From Campylobacter showae (GTDB lineage Bacteria; Campylobacterota; Campylobacteria; Campylobacterales; Campylobacteraceae), in the NCBI RefSeq assembly GCF_900699785.1, contig NZ_LR535679.1, forward strand, positions 1,550,001 through 1,614,000: a DNA stretch of 64,000 nt, in the 5' to 3' direction. Below are positions 37,405 through 46,745 of this stretch, one piece after another. The notes under the pieces were generated by a model. The model saw only the letters and a program-made list of their open reading frames with translations. It was not told where the DNA came from and ran no database searches. A program made the position numbers and the translations under genes. Numbering within the stretch: the stretch's first letter is position 1; every line of letters starts with the position of its first letter.

Positions 37405-37782
37405 ATGTGCTGTTTTGCCGCGCGCGTATTTTTGCTCATTAGCGCGACCGTTTTGAGCTTTATTTTGCATGGATTTTTCCCGCAAATTCCCGTCGTCGCG
37501 TTTTATTTTTTGCTGGCAAATTTGATCTCGCTTACGATATTTTCGCTATTTTTTGCGGACAAGCTGCCAAGCTTCGTTAAGCCCGCGGCGGTGCACTATT
37601 TTAGCTTTATCGGCGGCTTTGCGGTGGGGCTTGTGACGGCTTTGCTTAGGCGCGAAAAAGCGGGGGCTAAATTTGTCAGAACCGAGCTTTTTATCTTTGC
37701 TTTTTGGCTGATTTTAGCTTGCTTTATTGCGCTAAATTTTAGCTGGCTGTCGGCAAATTTGACTCAAATTTTTAGCGCTTAA
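37405..37782 (+). CDS. DUF1294-like small membrane protein
   Basis: A 125-residue protein with four hydrophobic segments. Of two possible ATGs (37399, 37405), the second has AAGGA 5 bases upstream. The central FYFLLANLISLTIFSLFFADK and HYFSFIGGFAVGLVTALLRR (positions about 38-85) match the DUF1294 pattern of a loop with D-K followed by a glycine-rich helix. Function is unknown. The next gene begins 10 bases after its stop. Confidence 0.62.
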   Translation: MCCFAARVFLLISATVLSFILHGFFPQIPVVAFYFLLANLISLTIFSLFFADKLPSFVKPAAVHYFSFIGGFAVGLVTALLRREKAGAKFVRTELFIFAFWLILACFIALNFSWLSANLTQIFSA

Positions 37783-37792
37783 GGCGGATGAA

Positions 37793-38200
37793 ATGGATGA
37801 GAAAATTTTAAAATTTATCCGCAAAATGCACCTGCTTAGCCTTGCGGTTTTAGATGACGGCAAGCCATACTGCGCAAGCTGCTTTTACGCCTTTGACGAG
37901 GCAAATTTGTCTTTTATTGTGGCGGGCGGCGAGGAGAGCGCTCACGTGAAGGCGTTTTTGGCAGAGCCGGGCGTTGCCGGTACGGTTGCGCTTGATACCA
38001 AAATAGTCGGCAAGATAGAGGGCGTGCAGTTTCGCGCTCTAGCCGCTCCCGCGACCGCGCAGCAAAGCAAAATTTACTTCGCTCGCTTTCCTTACTCTTT
38101 GGCGATGAATCCGAGCCTTTATAGTTTGAGTCTAGGCTGGGTTAAATTTACGCATAATGCGCTGGGGTTTGGGGGGAAAATAATCTGGCAAAGAGATTGA
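37793..38200 (+). CDS. Pyridoxamine 5'-phosphate oxidase-like flavin-binding protein (YhbP type)
   Basis: A 135-residue split-barrel protein. It begins DEKILKFIRKMHLLSLAVLDDGKPYCASCFYAFDE (split: KMHLLSLAVLDDGKPYCASC, about 11-30), as FMN-binding PNPOx-like proteins do, and continues with SAHVKAFLAEPGVAGTVALD. The family binds flavin or heme-like ligands; the substrate here is unknown. It lies 10 bases after the DUF1294-like gene. The 112-bp dispersed repeat follows. Confidence 0.75.
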   Translation: MDEKILKFIRKMHLLSLAVLDDGKPYCASCFYAFDEANLSFIVAGGEESAHVKAFLAEPGVAGTVALDTKIVGKIEGVQFRALAAPATAQQSKIYFARFPYSLAMNPSLYSLSLGWVKFTHNALGFGGKIIWQRD

Positions 38201-38218
38201 TTTTCTTTTAGCGGCTTG

Positions 38219-38330
38219 TCTCGCGAGCGCTTTTCCGAGATTTCGCAAAATTTTCGCTCCGCAGGCTACATGCCTAGCGCACGCTCAATTTTGCTTCAAA
38301 ACTCGAAAAATCATCTCGCGATACTTCGCC
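38219..38330 (+). repeat. 112-bp dispersed intergenic repeat, copy 2
   Basis: This partner of the element at 17229-17340 has the same core around CGCTCCGCAGGCTA and TGCCTAGCGCACGCTCAA and the same length. Both copies sit just downstream of a plus-strand gene. The remaining part of the gap (38331-38529) has a short open frame ending at 38533 that I do not support as a gene. Confidence 0.75.
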
Positions 38331-38529
38331 TTTATTGCTTTACTTCCAAATTTACAGTCAAATTTGTAAATTTCAGCTTCAAATTTGAATATAAAGAGTC
38401 AAGGGGAAGTATTTTTGTCATAGACGAGGCGGATGAGCAAGGGCAAAGGAGCGTATATGTAATACGTGACTGCAGCCCGCAGCGAGATCCAACGAAGTAT
38501 ATGGCAAAAAGACAAGCCGCCAAAATTGC

Positions 38530-40062
38530 TTAATTAAAGATATCTAGTTTTTTATCGTATTCTTTTGTTACTACTCCAAAAAACCCAAGCAACGAACTAA
38601 AAACATTATCGTGCGAGACGGCGTCGTCTTTTTGCGCGCGCAGGCGAGCTAGCGTCGCTTCATCGTTCGTGTACGCCATCATCGGGATGCGCTTTTGCGT
38701 TTCGGGCGCGATGGCGTAGGGCATGCCGTGCAGGTAGATGCCGTTTTCGCCTAGGCTTTCGCCGTGATCGGAGAAGTACCAAACTGCGCTTTTATCGCCG
38801 CCCGCATCCTTGACCGCCTTTATCACCTCGTCAATAAAAAAATCCGTAAAAAGCAGCGTGTTGTCGTAGGTATTTACGATGCTATCGCTATCGCAGGAGC
38901 TAAGCTCGCTCGTGTCGCAAGTCGGAGTAAATTTGCGAAATTCGCTCGGATAGCGGGCGTGATATGCAGGGCCGTGCGAGCCTTGCAGGTGTAGGACGAT
39001 GATCTCGTTTTGCGCGAGATTTTCGAGGCGTTTTTTGAGGGAGGGCAGCATATTCGTATCATATCCGGCGTCAAAATACTCGACGTCGCCGGCGTCCAAG
39101 CGGCCGCAAACGCCCTTACATTTGCCCGAGTTGTTGCCTAGCCACACGACCTTGACGCCGACGCGTTTTAAGATATCAAGCGCGTTTTCGCTAAACTCTT
39201 TACTGCTGTATTCGCTCCTTGTCGATTTTGAAAACAAGCACGGCAGCGAGACCGCCGTCGCCGTTCCGCACGAGCGAGCGTCGCTGAAATAGACCAAATT
39301 TGGCTCGTTTTTCGTGTAAAAATTCGTATCGTTTTTGGCGTAGCCGCCGAGCGAGTAGTTTTTCGCGCGCGCCGTTTCGCCGACGATTAGCACCATCAGT
39401 CGCCGCTTGTCGCTTGGCCTCATCGTAGCGTCCGTGCCGATTTGTTTAAATTCGGGCTTGAAAAACTCGAGTTTTATATATTTTTGAGCCGAATATATCG
39501 GATAAAACGGCAGGTTGTAGGCTCTGATGAAGCTGTTTTCTCGAAAAAACGGGATAATGGACTTAGTCTGCGAAAAAAATAGCCCCGCCGCTAGCGCAAA
39601 AAAACCTATAAACGTTAAAAATTTGATCTTTATATGCCGTTTGGCTCCGCCGTACTCGATCCTGGTAAACGCGACCAAAAGGCAGGGCAAAACGCCCAGA
39701 AATAGCATATAGCAAACGAGTTTTGGATTTAAAAAGCTTAACGCTTCGCCCGCGTCCGTTTGCGCGACGTTTCTTATCATTTCGCTATCGATTATGATAC
39801 CATAGCTTTGCATGAAGTAGCTGCTGCCGCACGTGATCGCAATCGCAGCGATACTAACGAGCTTAGCTAAATACGGTAAAAAAACGAGCGAAAATAGCGC
39901 GCAAAGTAGCGAAAAATAGATGATCGGCAGACTCGCGGCCATCAGCGCGTCCGCGTCAAAACTAAGCTTTGAATAGGCGAATTTAAATAATCCGAAATTT
40001 AGCGCGGCGATAAAAACGGCGTTTAAAAGCGTAAATTTAAACCAAGAAATACGTAGCTTCAT
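38530..40062 (-). CDS. eptC: Phosphoethanolamine transferase (EptA/EptC type)
   Basis: A 510-residue inner-membrane enzyme. Five N-terminal helices (about 1-160) are followed by a periplasmic alkaline-phosphatase-like domain. VLIVGETARAKNYSLGGY gives the zinc-binding Glu. SCGTATAVSLPCLFS holds the nucleophilic threonine. YFSDHGESLGENGIYLHGMPY gives further zinc ligands (split: FSDHGESLGENGIYLHG). In C. jejuni EptC adds phosphoethanolamine to lipid A, the flagellar rod protein FlgG and N-glycans. dgkA follows, as in C. jejuni (Cj0256-Cj0257). Confidence 0.93.
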   Translation of the reverse strand: MKLRISWFKFTLLNAVFIAALNFGLFKFAYSKLSFDADALMAASLPIIYFSLLCALFSLVFLPYLAKLVSIAAIAITCGSSYFMQSYGIIIDSEMIRNVAQTDAGEALSFLNPKLVCYMLFLGVLPCLLVAFTRIEYGGAKRHIKIKFLTFIGFFALAAGLFFSQTKSIIPFFRENSFIRAYNLPFYPIYSAQKYIKLEFFKPEFKQIGTDATMRPSDKRRLMVLIVGETARAKNYSLGGYAKNDTNFYTKNEPNLVYFSDARSCGTATAVSLPCLFSKSTRSEYSSKEFSENALDILKRVGVKVVWLGNNSGKCKGVCGRLDAGDVEYFDAGYDTNMLPSLKKRLENLAQNEIIVLHLQGSHGPAYHARYPSEFRKFTPTCDTSELSSCDSDSIVNTYDNTLLFTDFFIDEVIKAVKDAGGDKSAVWYFSDHGESLGENGIYLHGMPYAIAPETQKRIPMMAYTNDEATLARLRAQKDDAVSHDNVFSSLLGFFGVVTKEYDKKLDIFN

Positions 40063-40195
40063 AGCTTTCCTAATATTGATAATAAGAGTGGAACTTTATC
40101 CAAAAAAAGCTTAAAGTTTTAGTCGTTCGGCGTAAAATTCGAGTTTCCAGGTTTAGCTTTCGGGCGCAAATTTGATAGTCGCTCGGCTGTCAAAT

Positions 40196-40558
40196 TTACT
40201 CGCCAAAGGCAAGCGTAAAAATCGTCCATGCCCAAGTTATCACAGCCGTACCGATAGAAAGACAAACGGCGGCTGAGGCGCAGTCTTTGGCGATTTTAGC
40301 CATCGGATGAAAGCTCGGCGAGACAAGGTCCACTACCGCTTCGATTGCGGTATTTAGGCACTCGCAGACTAAAACGAGTCCGAAAACGGCGATCAGTAGG
40401 GCGTGCTGTGCGACGGAAACAGGTAAAAACAGCGAAACTAGCGCGAGCGGAACGATTATGCAAAGCTCAAAGCGAAACGCCGCCTCGTTTTTTAGCATCG
40501 CGGCAAGCCCCTCGAATGCAAATTTGGAGTTTTTGAAAAAGTTGTATTTTGGTTTCAT
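40196..40558 (-). CDS. dgkA: Diacylglycerol kinase
   Basis: A 120-residue small integral kinase with three membrane helices and the catalytic motif CECLNTAIEAVVDLVSPSFHP (split: ECLNTAIEAVVDLVS, about 67-81). It recycles diacylglycerol, the by-product of phosphoethanolamine transfer from phosphatidylethanolamine, to phosphatidic acid. Its position next to eptC makes functional sense. The conserved start KYNFFKNSKFAFEGL is present. Confidence 0.93.
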   Translation of the reverse strand: MKPKYNFFKNSKFAFEGLAAMLKNEAAFRFELCIIVPLALVSLFLPVSVAQHALLIAVFGLVLVCECLNTAIEAVVDLVSPSFHPMAKIAKDCASAAVCLSIGTAVITWAWTIFTLAFGE

Positions 40559-40685
40559 ATTTTGCCTTTAAATTTGCGCAATGATAGCGTAAATTTGCTT
40601 TATAAGGCGCTTTTGCGGACGGCAAGGTTATTTAAGTGTAGCCAAATTTACCGCTCAAATTTGATAAAACTCGGTCTGTGCAAAT

Positions 40686-41891
40686 TTACCCATCAGAAAT
40701 CTTTGAAGTCCTATAAAGCAGCGCAAACGCCGCCGCACCGATAACCGCAAAGCTCGCAACCATCGGCAGTAGCGTGCCATCAAACAGTTGCCCTGTCGCG
40801 ACCCCGATAGGAAGCGAGATAAGGGTCGAAGCCGAGCCGATCAGCGCGGCCGCCATGCCCGCGATCTTACCCATCGGTTCCATCGCCATCGCGTTTAGGT
40901 TGCCAAAAAGTATGCTCACGCAAAAAAAGCTACTCATGCAAAACGCCATAAAAGCCCACAGCGGCGGCACTCCGTCAAACGCGATGACGACCGGCAAAAA
41001 CGCGACCGCGATAACGCAAAACGTCCCCATAGCGCGCATGCTGAGGTAGCGCATGCCGTAGATCATCACGAGCTTTGCGTTTACCATCGACGCGGCGCCT
41101 AGAGCTAGGGCATTTATCGCAAAGTAGATAGGAAACTCCTCACCCAGCTTGTAACTCACTTCAAAAATCTGCTGAGCGGTGCTGATATAGCTCAAAAACA
41201 TACCGAAAATCAGCCCCAAAACGATGGTGTAGCCTGCGGTGCGCCTATTTTTCACGACCTGCGCGGCTTCGCGTTTTATCAAATTTAGGCTAAATTTATT
41301 GCGATTTTGCGCGGGTAGAGTCTCGCTCTGGCGCAGTCCAAACCACGCTAGGCACGCAAGCCCCATGAAAGTAAGCATCAAAAATATGCTGCGCCAATTA
41401 TAAATTTTAAAGATAAAGCCGCCGATGATCGGGGCGAGTGCCGGTACAATGATAAAAACGGCTGCGATAAAGCTCATCACGCGAGCCATCGCGCGTCCTT
41501 CGTAAAGATCGCGTATGAGCGCCATCGCGATGATCCTAGGGCCCGCAGCGCCTAGTCCCTGGAAAAATCTGCTCGCTAAAAGCGCGGTAAAATCGCTCGT
41601 AACGACCGAAATAAAGGAGCTTGCCGTAAATATCGCAAGCGCTAGCAGCACGGCGTTTCGTCGCCCGATAAAGTCGCTAAGCGGCCCGTAAAATATCTGT
41701 CCTACGGCAAAGCCCGCAAACATCGAGGAGATGACGAGTTGGGTTTGATTTATCTGCGTCACGCCAAGATCTAGACCTATCTGCATGAGCGCAGGCAGCA
41801 TCGCGTCGGTGCTCATAGCTCCAAGCGATGTTAGAAGCGCCATAAGCGCGATAAATTCTACGAAAGGTAATGTTTTGGGGATAAATTTCAT
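40686..41891 (-). CDS. Bcr/CflA-family MFS multidrug efflux transporter
   Basis: A 401-residue transporter with twelve helices. MSTDAMLPALMQIGLDLGVT near the start and GQIFYGPLSDFIGRRNAVL (MFS motif A, about 64-82) match the drug:H+ antiporter-1 Bcr/CflA subfamily. FFQGLGAAGPRIIAMALIRDLYEG is the motif C region. The likely substrates are drugs such as bicyclomycin or chloramphenicol, or amino-acid-like compounds. No regulator gene is adjacent. Confidence 0.87.
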   Translation of the reverse strand: MKFIPKTLPFVEFIALMALLTSLGAMSTDAMLPALMQIGLDLGVTQINQTQLVISSMFAGFAVGQIFYGPLSDFIGRRNAVLLALAIFTASSFISVVTSDFTALLASRFFQGLGAAGPRIIAMALIRDLYEGRAMARVMSFIAAVFIIVPALAPIIGGFIFKIYNWRSIFLMLTFMGLACLAWFGLRQSETLPAQNRNKFSLNLIKREAAQVVKNRRTAGYTIVLGLIFGMFLSYISTAQQIFEVSYKLGEEFPIYFAINALALGAASMVNAKLVMIYGMRYLSMRAMGTFCVIAVAFLPVVIAFDGVPPLWAFMAFCMSSFFCVSILFGNLNAMAMEPMGKIAGMAAALIGSASTLISLPIGVATGQLFDGTLLPMVASFAVIGAAAFALLYRTSKISDG

Positions 41892-42290
41892 ATTATTTTC
41901 CGCGGTTTTAAATTTAAATGATTGTATAAAAAAACTGCTTAAATTTAAAAAACGGGGATTTTGTGATATTTACGTGATATTTCTTTTATTTGCTTAAATA
42001 AAAGCGCGCAAAATACGAAAAGCAAATTTGCCGAATGCTTTAAATTTGACTTTTTGGTCGGTTTGCATCGCTAATAAGAGCAAATTTATCTGATTTAATA
42101 TCGGCAAAATCGTATTTATATAAATTTACGAATTTTAGCCGAAAATATCAAAATCGCGGCATAATATACGATTAGGCATTTGGTATGCGATTGAAATTTG
42201 ATTTCAAAATTTATGCCTAGATGATAAAATATTTCTAAATTTTTAGTTTATAAACGGTGTAATATTAATATTTTTTTAAAAAGAAAGTAT

Positions 42291-42387
42291 TATAATTCCG
42301 TCTCAGAAAGACACAAGATTAAGGCGTCTTTATCTGCATGATAAAGGCTTGTAATAATAAACTCGAATTTCGGCGAAATTTGAGTTT
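42291..42387 (+). promoter_or_regulatory. Promoter and hairpin leader of the mfr operon
   Basis: TATAAT at 42291-42296 is a good -10. In the leader, AAACTCGAATTTC and GAAATTTGAGTTT (42359-42387) form a 13-bp stem with one G-U and a GGC loop, ending just before the AAAGGA ribosome site. A second, weaker pair AAAGAC/GTCTTT lies at 42307-42332. The upstream part of the 512-base gap (41892-42280) is AT-rich and holds no gene. Confidence 0.55.
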
Positions 42388-42403
42388 AAACAAAGGATAC
42401 CAA

Positions 42404-44290
42404 ATGAACGAAAATTTATCCAGAAGAAGGTTTTTGCAAGGAGCCTGTATCGGCGTCGGAGCTTTGACGCTTAGCGGCTGCGACGACAAAAAGCCTGATA
42501 AAAAAGCTTCTAAAAAAGAGGCTTTTAGCGGTAAGGCTAACGGGTTTCCTTCTTGCGATATTCTCATCATCGGCTCGGGCGGCGCCGGACTGCGCGCAGC
42601 GGTTGCCGCTAGAAAAGCCGCCCCGGAACTTAGCGTCATCGTAGCTACTAAAATGATGCCCTCAAGAAACGCCACCTGTATGGCCGAGGGCGGTATAAAC
42701 GGCGTGACTAATTTTTCTGACGGCGACTCGTATAAGCTGCATGCCTACGACACGGTTAAAGGCGGCGCATATCTAGTAGATCAGGACGCTGCGATCAAAT
42801 TTTGTGAGCTAGCGGGTAAAGCGATAGCCGAGATGGACTATATCGGCACGCTATTTTCCAGAAATCCAAGCGGCGGCGTAGATGCTAAAAAAGGCGACAT
42901 ACCGGGCGGCGTAGCGCAAAGGATGATGGGCGGCGCCTCAAAGCGCAGATGTAATTATTCGGCGGATAAAACCGGTCACATAGTTATGCATGCCTGCTTT
43001 GATGAAGCGGTTAGCAACGACGTTAAATTTCTAATGGACTACGAGTTGCTAGATATCGGCGTAGAGGACGGCAAATGCGAGGGCGTAGTGCTACGCAATC
43101 TCCAAACCGGAGATATCACTCCCGTGCTTTGCAAGGCTCTCGTGGTGGCTACGGGCGGATATACGAGGATATTTTACAACAGAACCTCGGTGCCATATAT
43201 CGCCACTGGCGACGGCGTAGCGGCTGCGGTGCGAGCGGGACTTGGGTTTGAAGACCCTGAGATGATACAGTTTCACCCGACCGGCGTGGCAAACGGCGGT
43301 ACTCTCATCACGGAGGCGGCTCGCGGCGAGGGCGGATATCTGCTAAACAACAAGGGCGAGAGATTTATGAAAAACTACCACGAGAAGATGGAGCTAGCTC
43401 CTCGCGATGTCGTGGCTCGCGCTATCGAGACCGAGATCCGCGAGGGGCGCGGCTACGGCGAGGGGCTGGGCTCATACGTACTCATCGACGTTAGGCATCT
43501 AGGCAAAGAAACCATAATGAAAAAACTGCCTAAAATCAGACACACCGCGCTGCTTTTTGAAAATTTAGACCTAGTAGAGCATCCTGTTCCGATCAGGCCT
43601 ACCGCGCACTACTCGATGGGCGGCATAGAGGTGGATAAATTTGACGATATGAGTACGAAGATACCCGGCCTTTACGTGGGCGGCGAGGCGTCGTGCGTCT
43701 CTATCCACGGAGCTAATCGTCTCGGAGGAAATTCGCTCTCTGATGCGGTGGTAACGGGTCAGCTAGCCGGTAATGGAGCTAGCGCGTATGCCAAAACGGC
43801 TAGTTTCGGTAGCGGCAAAAACACCGAAGAGCTGGCTAAAAAATGGCGCGAGAAATTTAAAAAGGTCGCAAACGGCAAAGGCGAAGCAAACGAAATGTAC
43901 CTCCTGCGCGAGGAGCTAGGTAAACAAAACTGGGACAATATGGGTATCTTTAGAACCCAAGACAAGCTAGACGCCCTAGAAAAAGCGCTAGAGGATATAC
44001 AGGCTCGCTACGATAAGCTAAGCGTACCAAACGCAAATCCGGTTATGAATACGGCGTTTACCGACTACGTGGAGCTGGGAAATTTGATCCTGCTATCTCG
44101 CTGCGCCTGTTTGGCCGCGCGCAAAAGACTGGAGAGTAGAGGCGCTCACACCAGGGAGGATTACCCTAAACGAGACGACGTAAATTTCTTAAAACATAGC
44201 ATCGTGACGCTAAACGACGGCAAGCTAGAGCTTGGTTATAAAAACGTCGTAGTCACGGAATTCTCGCTTGACGGAAGGAAACCGCAATGA
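42404..44290 (+). CDS. mfrA: Methylmenaquinol:fumarate reductase flavoprotein, periplasmic
   Basis: A 628-residue flavoprotein. The twin-arginine leader SRRRFLQGACIGVGALTLSGC exports it (split: SRRRFLQGACIGVG), and I start at the ATG at 42404 behind AAAGGA. GSGGAGLRAAVAARKAA binds FAD. The active site includes HPTG (EMIQFHPTGVANGGTLITEAARGEGG) and RPTAHYSMGG. This is the Campylobacter/Wolinella Mfr enzyme, formerly called SdhA, which reduces fumarate in the periplasm with low-potential methylmenaquinol. mfrB overlaps its stop by ATGA. Confidence 0.92.
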   Translation: MNENLSRRRFLQGACIGVGALTLSGCDDKKPDKKASKKEAFSGKANGFPSCDILIIGSGGAGLRAAVAARKAAPELSVIVATKMMPSRNATCMAEGGINGVTNFSDGDSYKLHAYDTVKGGAYLVDQDAAIKFCELAGKAIAEMDYIGTLFSRNPSGGVDAKKGDIPGGVAQRMMGGASKRRCNYSADKTGHIVMHACFDEAVSNDVKFLMDYELLDIGVEDGKCEGVVLRNLQTGDITPVLCKALVVATGGYTRIFYNRTSVPYIATGDGVAAAVRAGLGFEDPEMIQFHPTGVANGGTLITEAARGEGGYLLNNKGERFMKNYHEKMELAPRDVVARAIETEIREGRGYGEGLGSYVLIDVRHLGKETIMKKLPKIRHTALLFENLDLVEHPVPIRPTAHYSMGGIEVDKFDDMSTKIPGLYVGGEASCVSIHGANRLGGNSLSDAVVTGQLAGNGASAYAKTASFGSGKNTEELAKKWREKFKKVANGKGEANEMYLLREELGKQNWDNMGIFRTQDKLDALEKALEDIQARYDKLSVPNANPVMNTAFTDYVELGNLILLSRCACLAARKRLESRGAHTREDYPKRDDVNFLKHSIVTLNDGKLELGYKNVVVTEFSLDGRKPQ

Positions 44291-45249
44291 AAATAATTAT
44301 CGACAGATACGACGGTACGCAACACTACAAACAAGCCTACGTCGTGGATAAAAAGGATATAGAGGGCAAGACTTTGCTATCGCTTTTGCTATTTATCAAG
44401 CAAAATTTGGACGCGACGCTAAATTTCACCGCATCTTGCCGATCGGCTATCTGCGGCGCTTGCGGCGTGAGAGTAAACGGACACTCGGTGCTAGCTTGCG
44501 ACGAAAAAATGGAAGAGTTGCTAGCGACATACGATAATCCCGAGGTCATAACGATCTCCCCGCTAGCAAATTTTAGAGTGATCTCCGATCTCGTCGTAGA
44601 CTGGGAGCCTTCTATCGAAAATTTAAGAAAAATCCGCCCGACCTTTATCCCTAAGGATGAGTTTTCTGCCGAAAAAGGCTGTAAACAAACGCAGGCCGAG
44701 TACGACAAAATCCAAAAGCAGTGGGACTGCATCCTATGCGGATGCTGCGCGTCGGAGTGTAGCAAACTAACTGCCGATAGCAGCGACTATATGGAGCCTT
44801 TCGTTTTCACTCACGCGCACAGAGCGACGTTTGACTCTAGGGGTAAAGACCCGATGCTGCATGCCAAGGCCGCGGTTTTAGGCGGTCTGTGGAACTGCGT
44901 GCACTGCCAAGAGTGCGCCGACCGCTGCCCTAAAGGTATCAGCGCAGCCGACGATATAGCCGCGCTTAGAGTCTTTACGCAAAAACAAGGCATAAATACC
45001 GGCGAAGGCCCGGATCACGCTAACGCCTTCCTTACCGACCTAGTCGAGGGCTCGGGCAGGCTAAATGAAATTTTACTCGCCCTTAGAAGCGAAGGCGCCA
45101 TGGCCGTAAGTAAAACCGATATAGCGCTAAAACTGATGGGTGCGGGCAAGATGAATCCTTTGCATATATTCGGCGAAGAGGACATCGAGGGCCATAAAGA
45201 GTTGGTAGAAATGATAAAAGCCGCGCGCGCCGCCGCGGATAAGGAGTAA
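44287..45249 (+). CDS. mfrB: Methylmenaquinol:fumarate reductase iron-sulfur subunit
   Basis: A 320-residue subunit. The [2Fe-2S] motif CRSAICGACGVRVNG lies at about 57-71. CILCGCCASEC (about 151-161) and the later CVHCQECADRCPKG (about 204-217) hold the [4Fe-4S] and [3Fe-4S] clusters. It passes electrons from MfrE to the flavin of MfrA. Its ATG overlaps the mfrA stop, and its own stop is 3 bases before mfrE. Confidence 0.94.
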   Translation: MKIIIDRYDGTQHYKQAYVVDKKDIEGKTLLSLLLFIKQNLDATLNFTASCRSAICGACGVRVNGHSVLACDEKMEELLATYDNPEVITISPLANFRVISDLVVDWEPSIENLRKIRPTFIPKDEFSAEKGCKQTQAEYDKIQKQWDCILCGCCASECSKLTADSSDYMEPFVFTHAHRATFDSRGKDPMLHAKAAVLGGLWNCVHCQECADRCPKGISAADDIAALRVFTQKQGINTGEGPDHANAFLTDLVEGSGRLNEILLALRSEGAMAVSKTDIALKLMGAGKMNPLHIFGEEDIEGHKELVEMIKAARAAADKE

Positions 45250-45252
45250 AAG

Positions 45253-46121
45253 ATGAGCGCACAAAACGAATTTGCTTTTTCCCGGGATGCGTCCTAAGTC
45301 AAGCGGCAAAAGAATCTAAAATCTCGCTGGAAGCCATCGCACCGATACTGGGCATCAAACTACACGAGATCAAAGGCTGGAGCTGCTGCGGCGCCACGCA
45401 AGCTCAAGACGTCGATCCTATCGCTACTCTGGTAGCTAACGCTAGAAATTTGGCTCTGGCTGAAGGCATGAATATGCCCGTGCTAACTACGTGCAGCACT
45501 TGCTTCCTTACGCTAACGAGAGCCAAAACGGCGCTTGACCGCGGTCAAAAAGATAGGATAAATACCTTCCTAGCTAAGGGCAACATGCAGTATCAAGGCA
45601 CCACGGAGGTTACTAGTCTGCTTTGGGTGCTTTATCAAAACGTAGAAACTCTAAGGGCTAAGGTCGTTAAGCCGCTTTCAAATTTAAAGGTCGCGCTATT
45701 TTACGGTTGTCATAGCTTGCGTCCCGAAAAAGCCATCGGAAACCGCGAAAGCTCGGTAAATCCAAAAAGCTTTGAAACCGTCGTAGAGGCTCTTGGCGCT
45801 AAAATAGTACCGTTTGAAAAAAGACTTGACTGCTGCGGTTTTCACGCGAGCTATCCGGCCGTAAAATCGGTGCAAAAAATGTCCAGCCAAATAGTAAATA
45901 ACGCAGACGAAAACGACGCGGACTGCATCGTTACGCCGTGCCCGCTCTGCCAAATGCAGCTTGATATCTATCAGGAGCGTTATCAAGACGCGCAAAACTC
46001 TGGCGCTAGAGTGCCTATCATCCACCTCTCGCAGCTAGTGGGCCTCGCGCTAGGACTTAGCAAAGAACAACTTGGCTTTGAGCACAATATCGTAAACACT
46101 AATAGCGTCAAAGTAGGCTAA
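45253..46121 (+). pseudogene. mfrE: Methylmenaquinol:fumarate reductase membrane/HdrB-like subunit, frameshifted
   Basis: The ATG at 45253 behind AAGGAG opens MSAQNEFAF and stops at 45295-45297. One base is missing at the TTTTT-CCC-GGG run (45276-45286). Adding one restores FFPGCVLSQAAKESKISLEA and joins the frame that stays open to 46121, giving about 289 residues as expected. The remaining protein carries both cysteine-rich CCG domains (WSCCGATQ...TCSTC and DCCGFHASYP...CPLCQMQ), typical of SdhE/HdrB. This is either a real disabling mutation or a sequencing error. Confidence 0.85.
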
Positions 46122-46134
46122 ATTTGATGATTTT

Positions 46135-46172
46135 GGCGAGTAAAGCGGCCTTTGGTCCGTATTTTGCTCGCC
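46135..46172 (+). terminator. Possible terminator after the mfr operon
   Basis: GGCGAG and CTCGCC pair, with a further CGG/CCG inside the loop. The T content downstream is modest. Confidence 0.4.
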
Positions 46173-46428
46173 TTAAACTACTTAAATTTGACGAGACGAT
46201 ATCTTTCCTAACTTTTAATTCGTAAAATTTACTTCAATTTTGTTAGCTAAGGCGAAGTGCGTTTTTACGTTACTGGCTACTTAAATTTGCTTGCCTTGGA
46301 GTAGCAAAATTTGCACTTATTTAAAAACGAAGCATGGACCCAAATTTGAGATTAAATTTAGCTCTATATTTAAAATTAAATATATGTTGTGTATTTGATC
46401 AATGCATTTTTGTGATGTAAAAAGAAGA

Positions 46429-46452
46429 TGGTGGTTGGAGGCAGAATCGAAC
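46429..46452 (-). other. tRNA 3'-end fragment, probable attachment site of the island
   Basis: On the minus strand, GTTCGATTCTGCC continues into TCCAACCACCA. This looks like a tRNA T-loop, T-stem 3' strand, acceptor 3' strand and encoded CCA. No matching 5' half (expected GGTTGGA) is present to the right, so it is only a fragment. Resident AAATTT-rich DNA ends to its left and AT-rich island DNA starts to its right, as at an attR site of a tRNA-targeting integrase. Confidence 0.55.
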
Positions 46453-46554
46453 TACTAAGTATTTCTTAAGATTTATTTTGATCTATAAAGCCGTAAAATA
46501 CGCTACTCTAAGTTTTATATAAGTTTATTATAATTGCTAAAAATGTCTAAATAG

Positions 46555-46576
46555 ATGGCACCCAATATGGCACCCA
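46555..46576 (+). repeat. Short tandem repeat near the island end
   Basis: ATGGCACCCA occurs twice (46555-46564 and 46567-46576), separated by AT. Repeats of this kind close to att sites are often integrase arm-binding sites. Apart from this, the att fragment and a small remnant at 46746, the 917-base gap 46122-47038 contains no gene. Confidence 0.45.
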
Positions 46577-46745
46577 TTTAAAAATTAAAGATCTGCGTGT
46601 TTTATTTCTACATGCAGATTTTAAATCTGTATGTTTATCTTTTTGGATTAATATATTTTAAGTTATATATTGTTTGTTTTTATAAATTTATGACAATTAA
46701 AATAAAGGTTGTATCTAGTAGCGTGGTAATAGTGTAAACTTTAAG

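Noticed and set aside
38386..38533. Small gene after the second dispersed repeat
   Set aside because: An open stretch without a plausible start or ribosome site, overlapping the repeat flank and the end of eptC.
46429..46515. Complete tRNA gene on the minus strand
   Set aside because: The T-arm and acceptor 3' strand are present but no complementary 5' acceptor strand, D-arm or anticodon arm can be drawn.
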